A stretch of DNA of 9,826 nucleotides from an uncultured Christensenella sp. GTDB taxonomy: Bacteria > Bacillota > Clostridia > Christensenellales > UBA1242. The first letter of the stretch is position 1; the number at the start of each line of letters is the position of its first letter. The stretch lies in the NCBI GenBank assembly GCA_949293915.1, contig CASFFJ010000116.1:1-9826 (forward strand), written 5' to 3'. The translations under genes and the position numbers were made by a program. This document shows, piece by piece, positions 6,123 through 9,826 of this stretch. Below the pieces are notes generated by a model, which saw only the letters and a list, made by a program, of their open reading frames with translations, did no database searches and had not been told where the DNA came from.

Positions 6123-6302
6123 TTAAGTAGCCATAATCTTGTGTAAACGCTGGAGTGGGCTTCCCCTTCCGAGCCTTGCATGGAAGTTTTTAAGGTGCTC
6201 CACAATAGTCTGTGGTCTAGCGCCGGCGAAATCCTCGGGCCGCCCAAGCGGGTGCCTTTCCCTAGGCGTGCAAAAGGCTCTTCCTACAATTGCGTCGTTG
6301 AC
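6123..6302 (-). pseudogene. Possible minus-strand gene remnant
   Basis: Read on the minus strand from 6302 to the TAA at 6123-6125, about 59 residues look more protein-like than the plus-strand frame over the same bases, for example RPQTIVEHLKNFHARLG followed by SPLQRLHKIMAT at the C-terminus. No start codon with a ribosome binding site goes with it; the in-frame ATG further upstream lies inside the 73-codon plus-strand ORF. If real, it is a 3' fragment of a lost gene. I do not recognise the family. Confidence 0.18.
6194..6224. repeat. Eleven-base-pair hairpin with a three-base bulge
   Basis: GGTGCT-CCACA (6194-6204) pairs with TGTGG (6211-6215) and, after a TCT bulge, with AGCGCC (6219-6224), allowing one G-T pair; the loop is six bases. 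A smaller stem CCGC/GCGG with a CCAA loop follows nearby. It could belong to an RNA or a processing site, or be an accident of the GC-rich sequence. No T-run follows, so it is not a standard terminator. Confidence 0.25.
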
Positions 6303-6324
6303 ATTCGCAAGGAGGAAGAACCGA

Positions 6325-6546
6325 ATGGGTTTTAGCATCTTCGACAGGGTCAGCATCGACGCCGGGGCGATCGATCCGCCCTCGGTGTGCGCGGACCTGG
6401 ACGCCGACGGGGCGTCGAGGGAGGCGATCGAGTTCCTCCTGGAGGCAGAGGCATCAGCCCTCCTCAGCTACGGGAGGAATGGTCTTGCGGGGAGTTTGGG
6501 CGGAGAGTTGGCCGCTCATGATCACATAACCAAACGGGTGTATTGA
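6325..6546 (+). CDS. Hypothetical 73-aa protein, possibly a truncated gene
   Basis: ATG 6325 follows AAGGAGG (6309-6315) by nine bases, one of the best ribosome binding sites in the window. The frame is open further upstream, but that part is low-quality and lacks such a site. The first 50 residues (MGFSIFDRVSIDAGAIDPPS, then an acidic helix AIEFLLEAEASALLSYG) use GC-ending codons like the RiPP operon. After about 6470 the codon pattern changes and the tail (GGELAAHDHITKRVY) looks unrelated. This fits the 5' end of a resident gene joined to foreign sequence, although a genuine small protein remains possible. There is no known domain, signal peptide or membrane segment. It ends 30 bases before the ATPase start, in the same orientation. 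Confidence 0.4.
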   Translation: MGFSIFDRVSIDAGAIDPPSVCADLDADGASREAIEFLLEAEASALLSYGRNGLAGSLGGELAAHDHITKRVY

Positions 6547-6570
6547 ATCAATCTTAAGGGGGATTAATAT
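6543..6570 (+). promoter_or_regulatory. Possible promoter of the ATPase-helicase operon
   Basis: TTGAAT (6543-6548) and TAATAT (6565-6570), 16 bases apart, resemble sigma-70 hexamers. The -35 lies in a perfect inverted repeat ATTGA-A-TCAAT (6542-6552) that could be an operator. Transcription would start close to the ATG at 6577, giving an almost leaderless message; consistent with this, the purine run AAGGGGG (6556-6562) is 14 bases from the ATG, too far for an ideal ribosome binding site. Confidence 0.27.
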
Positions 6571-6576
6571 TCCTAC

Positions 6577-8103
6577 ATGTTAAAGAAGGCCCGAGTTGAA
6601 CCGGCGGCTGGATTCCTTGAGTCCCTGCGTTCTATCGGCTATCGCTTCGATTCTGCAATTGCCGATATTGTGGATAACAGCATTTCTGCCGGCGCTCGGA
6701 ACATTCAGGTGTTCGGAGAGCCCCAGCCTGAAAATGGCATGGATTACGTCGCGATACTTGATGATGGCTTCGGGATGGACGAGGAAACCTTGCTGTGCGC
6801 GATGCGACTAGGAGCGAAACCCCCATCCTTAAAGCGCGAGGATACGGATCTTGGTCGTTTTGGGATGGGGCTCAAGACCGCAAGCATTTCCCAGTGCCAA
6901 GATTTGGTTGTAATGACGAAGAGGGATGGGTTTTTCCTTGGCGCCGAGTGGAACTTGACGAGGGCTGAGGTAGACGCATGCATAGATCCTTGGGAGATTA
7001 CGCTGTTCGATGAATCGGAAGCGGCTTTGTATCCCGCCGCGGCCCGTCTGATGTCGCTCAACCATGGAACCTTGGTTTTGTGGCGCGACCTGGATGTCCT
7101 CAAGAAGGCGGAGGGAAGAAAGTTTCGCGTCGCCTTCAATCGTTCCCTCATATTGCTGAGGGATTACCTCGGACTCGTTTTCCAAAGATTCGTGAGGAGG
7201 CGGGGTGCTGTTTCTATCTTTGTCCAAGACATTCCTGTTTCGGATATCGACCCCTTCCTAGAAACTAACGAAAAGACCAAGGTTTACCCTGTTCAAACAT
7301 TGCCAGTTGCTGCCGGGGATGGAACATGCAAGGACATTTATGTACAGCCCTTTGTGTTGCCCTGCAAATCAGATCTGGAAAGGGATGGCGGACAGGATTT
7401 GGTCCGTGCTTGCGGCGACTCCAACAAAGATAATTTCCGTAAGTTGAGCGGGTTCTATATCTACAGGAACGACCGTCTTATTCGGTGGGCTTTTTGGCCA
7501 CGAGGCCTTACACCGGCGCGTACGGACGTTGGGGAACTAGTCAGGGTAAAGGTGGACGTTCCTGCGGAACTGGATTTCGTCTTTGGGACGGACGTCAAAA
7601 AAGAATGTTTCTCTTTCCCCTCGAATATATCTGCGCAGTTGAGCGGCCTTATCGCCAAATGCACTGCCAGCGCCCACAGAAAAGTAAATCATCGGGCAAG
7701 CGTGATTAACGACAATCCTGTCTATCCCTGGATGTTGAAGAGGACGCGCGACGGGAAGAACGTCGTCTCTGTGAACCCAGAGAATGCAGCCTATAAGGCT
7801 TTTTCAGACCTACTTAGCGTAGATCAGAAAAGGGAGTTCGAGCGCTATCTGAGCTACCTCACACGCTATATCCCATACAGGGACATCGTAGACGAAGAGC
7901 GAACAGGCAGGCTTGACCTTGACTCTTCTAGCCCTATTGATGATGAGATGCGTTCTTATGTCTTGTTCTTATATAACTCTATGCATAAGGCTGGTAGGAG
8001 TTATGAAGAAATTATCAGGACGCTGGTCGGCATGTTTCATAATCTAGACGAGAGAAATCTTGCTCTTATGTTGGAAGGAGCATTATCCGATGATGAGCGT
8101 TGA
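6577..8103 (+). CDS. GHKL (MORC/MutL-like) ATPase of a defence operon
   Basis: This 508-residue protein has an N-terminal GHKL (HSP90/MutL-type) ATP-binding domain. The motifs are in order: the N-box ADIVDNSISAGA (29-40) with metal-binding Asn34 and Asp30 in the place of the usual catalytic Glu; DDGFGMD (62-68), the Asp-x-Gly-x-Gly adenine motif; and GRFGMGLKTAS (93-103), the flexible lid. Such proteins close on ATP and open on hydrolysis, and MORC/MutL relatives act as clamps or conformational switches on DNA. Residues about 200-350 probably form the transducer domain; the C-terminal 150 residues are helical and charged, without a known domain. It overlaps the Z1 helicase gene by 14 bases, so the two proteins very likely work together. 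MORC-like ATPases next to Z1 helicases and cytosine methyltransferases are a described restriction-linked arrangement. There is no nuclease motif in this protein, so cutting would need a partner. Confidence 0.93.
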   Translation: MLKKARVEPAAGFLESLRSIGYRFDSAIADIVDNSISAGARNIQVFGEPQPENGMDYVAILDDGFGMDEETLLCAMRLGAKPPSLKREDTDLGRFGMGLKTASISQCQDLVVMTKRDGFFLGAEWNLTRAEVDACIDPWEITLFDESEAALYPAAARLMSLNHGTLVLWRDLDVLKKAEGRKFRVAFNRSLILLRDYLGLVFQRFVRRRGAVSIFVQDIPVSDIDPFLETNEKTKVYPVQTLPVAAGDGTCKDIYVQPFVLPCKSDLERDGGQDLVRACGDSNKDNFRKLSGFYIYRNDRLIRWAFWPRGLTPARTDVGELVRVKVDVPAELDFVFGTDVKKECFSFPSNISAQLSGLIAKCTASAHRKVNHRASVINDNPVYPWMLKRTRDGKNVVSVNPENAAYKAFSDLLSVDQKREFERYLSYLTRYIPYRDIVDEERTGRLDLDSSSPIDDEMRSYVLFLYNSMHKAGRSYEEIIRTLVGMFHNLDERNLALMLEGALSDDER

Positions 8104-9826
8104 AAAAGTCGCTTACTTGGTGAACACCCTTCTCGCTTCTGATAAGCCAGTCGACTATAGCTTTACGGAAGAGGAGATTAGGGAAGCCATTGATGTCATT
8201 TATGATGTCTTCCACATCAATGAGGCAGGTGTGGACAAAGACCTAGTTTTCCGCCAAATCGCCAGGCTAGTTCAGATGAAAAGTTCTGGGGACGAATATG
8301 GCGTCCTCCTTTTGGATCATGGCACACCACATGACACCGAATGGTATTCCCGCTGGCTTGATACGAATCCCAAGCAGAGGTTTTGGTCGCGTTATCGCGA
8401 CTATTTGGTGGAATCTGAATATGAGCCAGTTTCTTTAGAAGCATTGGACAAAGACCTAAAGTGCATCATGGGTTCGCTTGGCGATCCAAATAGTGTTTCA
8501 GGCTGGGCGGACGGAAGGCGAGGCCTGGTAATCGGCGATATTCAGTCTGGCAAGACGGGGACCTATATTGGCCTTATAGCCAAAGCGATAGACGCCGGTT
8601 ACCGTTGCTTCATCATTCTTACTGGAAATGATAACGAGCTTCGCAAGCAGACCCAGGAAAGGGTTGAAAGGGGCTTGTCCGGCATTCCGACGGGGGAGGG
8701 GTGGCAGGACAAAAGCGATACTCGTTCCGTAAAGAGGTTCGGGCAGGAGGATTCTGAGTGGAATCCTATTTTCCTAACCACGATGAATGACGATCTGAGC
8801 GGGCGTGCCGTCAATCTCAATGCCGATCGGATTGAGGATATGATTACGGAAAATAAGCCCAATGGCATCTATATCGCCGTCATGAAGAAGACCCCTCGCT
8901 TCATGGAAGGCTTGAAGGAAAGGATTGATGACAGGCGGAAGGGTCGCGATATCAAGCTGCCCCTTCTCTTTATTGATGACGAGGCGGACTACGCTTCGAT
9001 TAATACGAGAAAAGCTATCGGCGAAATCAGCCGCACTAACGGGGCAATTCGTCAATTGCTAGGAACGTTTAAAAGGTGGAACTACGTGGCCTTCACGGCC
9101 ACGCCATTTGCGAATGTTCTCATCACAAATGATCAAGAGAGCATACGGAAAGACTACGGGAACGATCTATTCCCAAAGGACTTTATTTATTGGCTTAGTT
9201 CAGGACGCGTATCTGAGAAATACTTCGGCTTGGAGGAAATGTTGAGGAACAGCGAAAAGTACGTCGTGAAAATCAACGGAAATTCCGTCTCGGATCCTAG
9301 TGATGTAACTGAACTTTGTTCCGAATTCAAAGACGCTGTTTGCTACTACATTATTGCAAACGTGATGTGCCGTGCGGAGAAGGACATTGAACAGACAACC
9401 TTGCTCTTCAACCTTAGTCCCAAGACCTCGGATCACTTTCAATTGAGAGGCGCTCTAGAAAGCTACGTCCAGCAGCTTAGGAATGAAATAGCACTAAGGG
9501 TATGGAAAGGGGAATCTTACTCCACCAGCGAAATCTATAAACGGATGCATTCGGTGTATGTCGATAACTTTGCGGATAAAGGTGAGGGATACTGGGTAGA
9601 GACGATTCTTTCTGGCCTAGAAGATGCAGCTCGCATTGTGGTCGTCACTTTGAACGCCGGTTCTTCCCAGCAACTGGATTACGATGCCAACCCCCATATT
9701 GCCGTAATAGGCGGGTTTAAGATTTCACGCGGATTGACCTTAAAGAATCTGCTGGTTAGCGTCCTTGGCAGGCATACAACCACCATGGATACCCTTCTGC
9801 AGATGGGGCGTTGGTTCGGCTATAGA
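8090..9826 (+). CDS. Z1-domain superfamily II helicase, 3' end missing
   Basis: The gene starts at ATG 8090, nine bases after AAGGAG (8075-8080), inside the end of the ATPase gene, and stays open for 579 codons to the window edge. Residues 1-140 are a helical N-terminal region. Walker A is GDIQSGKT (149-156), the variant typical of Z1 proteins; Walker B is FIDDEAD (294-300); motif III is FTATPFAN (335-342). The second helicase half is under way at the edge: GGFKISRGLTL (541-551) and DTLLQMGRWFGYR (567-579), the hallmark of the Z1 domain. The protein should couple ATP hydrolysis to movement on or remodelling of DNA, and in related operons it is thought to act with the MORC-like ATPase to sense or process unmodified DNA. 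Family members are considerably longer, so several hundred residues and probably more operon genes lie beyond the edge. All visible motor motifs are intact. The gene lacks a stop only because the window ends. Confidence 0.95.
   Translation, partial: MMSVEKVAYLVNTLLASDKPVDYSFTEEEIREAIDVIYDVFHINEAGVDKDLVFRQIARLVQMKSSGDEYGVLLLDHGTPHDTEWYSRWLDTNPKQRFWSRYRDYLVESEYEPVSLEALDKDLKCIMGSLGDPNSVSGWADGRRGLVIGDIQSGKTGTYIGLIAKAIDAGYRCFIILTGNDNELRKQTQERVERGLSGIPTGEGWQDKSDTRSVKRFGQEDSEWNPIFLTTMNDDLSGRAVNLNADRIEDMITENKPNGIYIAVMKKTPRFMEGLKERIDDRRKGRDIKLPLLFIDDEADYASINTRKAIGEISRTNGAIRQLLGTFKRWNYVAFTATPFANVLITNDQESIRKDYGNDLFPKDFIYWLSSGRVSEKYFGLEEMLRNSEKYVVKINGNSVSDPSDVTELCSEFKDAVCYYIIANVMCRAEKDIEQTTLLFNLSPKTSDHFQLRGALESYVQQLRNEIALRVWKGESYSTSEIYKRMHSVYVDNFADKGEGYWVETILSGLEDAARIVVVTLNAGSSQQLDYDANPHIAVIGGFKISRGLTLKNLLVSVLGRHTTTMDTLLQMGRWFGYR

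Larger units (their letters stand above)
6089..6576. other. 488-base spacer between the R-M module and the ATPase-helicase module
   Basis: No known gene family is visible here. The stretch begins AT-rich, has a GC-rich core (about 6220-6470) and returns to AT-rich before the ATPase. It contains a 73-codon plus-strand ORF with a good ribosome binding site, a possible minus-strand remnant, a hairpin at 6194-6224 and a possible promoter at 6543-6570. The abrupt composition change in the middle suggests inserted or leftover sequence from a former rearrangement. I see no tRNA, IS ends or obvious flanking direct repeats. Confidence 0.5.

Noticed and set aside
6139..6324. Upstream part of the ORF ending at 6546
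   Set aside because: It lacks a ribosome binding site and does not look protein-like; the well-placed AAGGAGG selects ATG 6325.
1..9826. CRISPR arrays, tRNA or rRNA genes, IS elements
   Set aside because: No regularly spaced repeats, cloverleaf or rRNA segments, transposase motifs or terminal inverted repeats were seen on either strand by eye.

Overview
The window carries two unrelated blocks. The left third (about 1-3480) is strongly GC-rich, with Gly GGG, Arg AGG and Leu CTC preferred and strong AGGAGG-type ribosome binding sites. The middle (about 3600-6090) is clearly more AT-rich, and the right end (6577-9826) is intermediate. This fits a GC-rich prokaryote, most likely a bacterium, whose genome took up a restriction/defence island beside a peptide-modification locus. 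I cannot name the taxon; AGG/GGG-heavy lineages such as Synergistota are only a guess, and an archaeal host is not excluded.

Region 1 (1-720) is the 3' part of a GIY-YIG nuclease-family gene. Region 2 (about 900-3480) looks like a compact RiPP operon: a 33-residue peptide with two Cys-Gly pairs (953-1054), a 302-residue protein with a SelO-like kinase-fold motif set (1058-1966), and a 495-residue radical SAM/SPASM enzyme with an N-terminal PqqD-like peptide-binding region (1992-3479). The layout suggests that the radical SAM enzyme binds the peptide leader and crosslinks or otherwise modifies the short C-terminal core, while the kinase-fold protein makes a second change or supports the first. 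No protease or exporter is visible. This is the strongest candidate for an undescribed system.

Region 3 (3602-6088) is a restriction-modification module: an XRE-type regulator overlapping a complete cytosine-5 DNA methyltransferase, then a protein with a C-terminal DUF3883/PD-(D/E)XK-like nuclease domain. Two short related inverted repeats before the regulator may be its operators.

Region 4 (6089-6576) is a spacer with no clear function. It holds a 73-codon GC-rich ORF with a good ribosome binding site, a possible minus-strand gene remnant and a strong hairpin.

Region 5 (6577-9826) encodes a GHKL (MORC/MutL-like) ATPase overlapping a Z1-domain superfamily II helicase that runs off the right edge. 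Pairing of a cytosine methyltransferase with a MORC-type ATPase and a Z1 helicase is a known restriction-linked arrangement (Iyer, Abhiman and Aravind 2008, on MutL homologs in R-M systems). Regions 3 and 5 may therefore be one composite system, or two neighbouring ones separated by the spacer.
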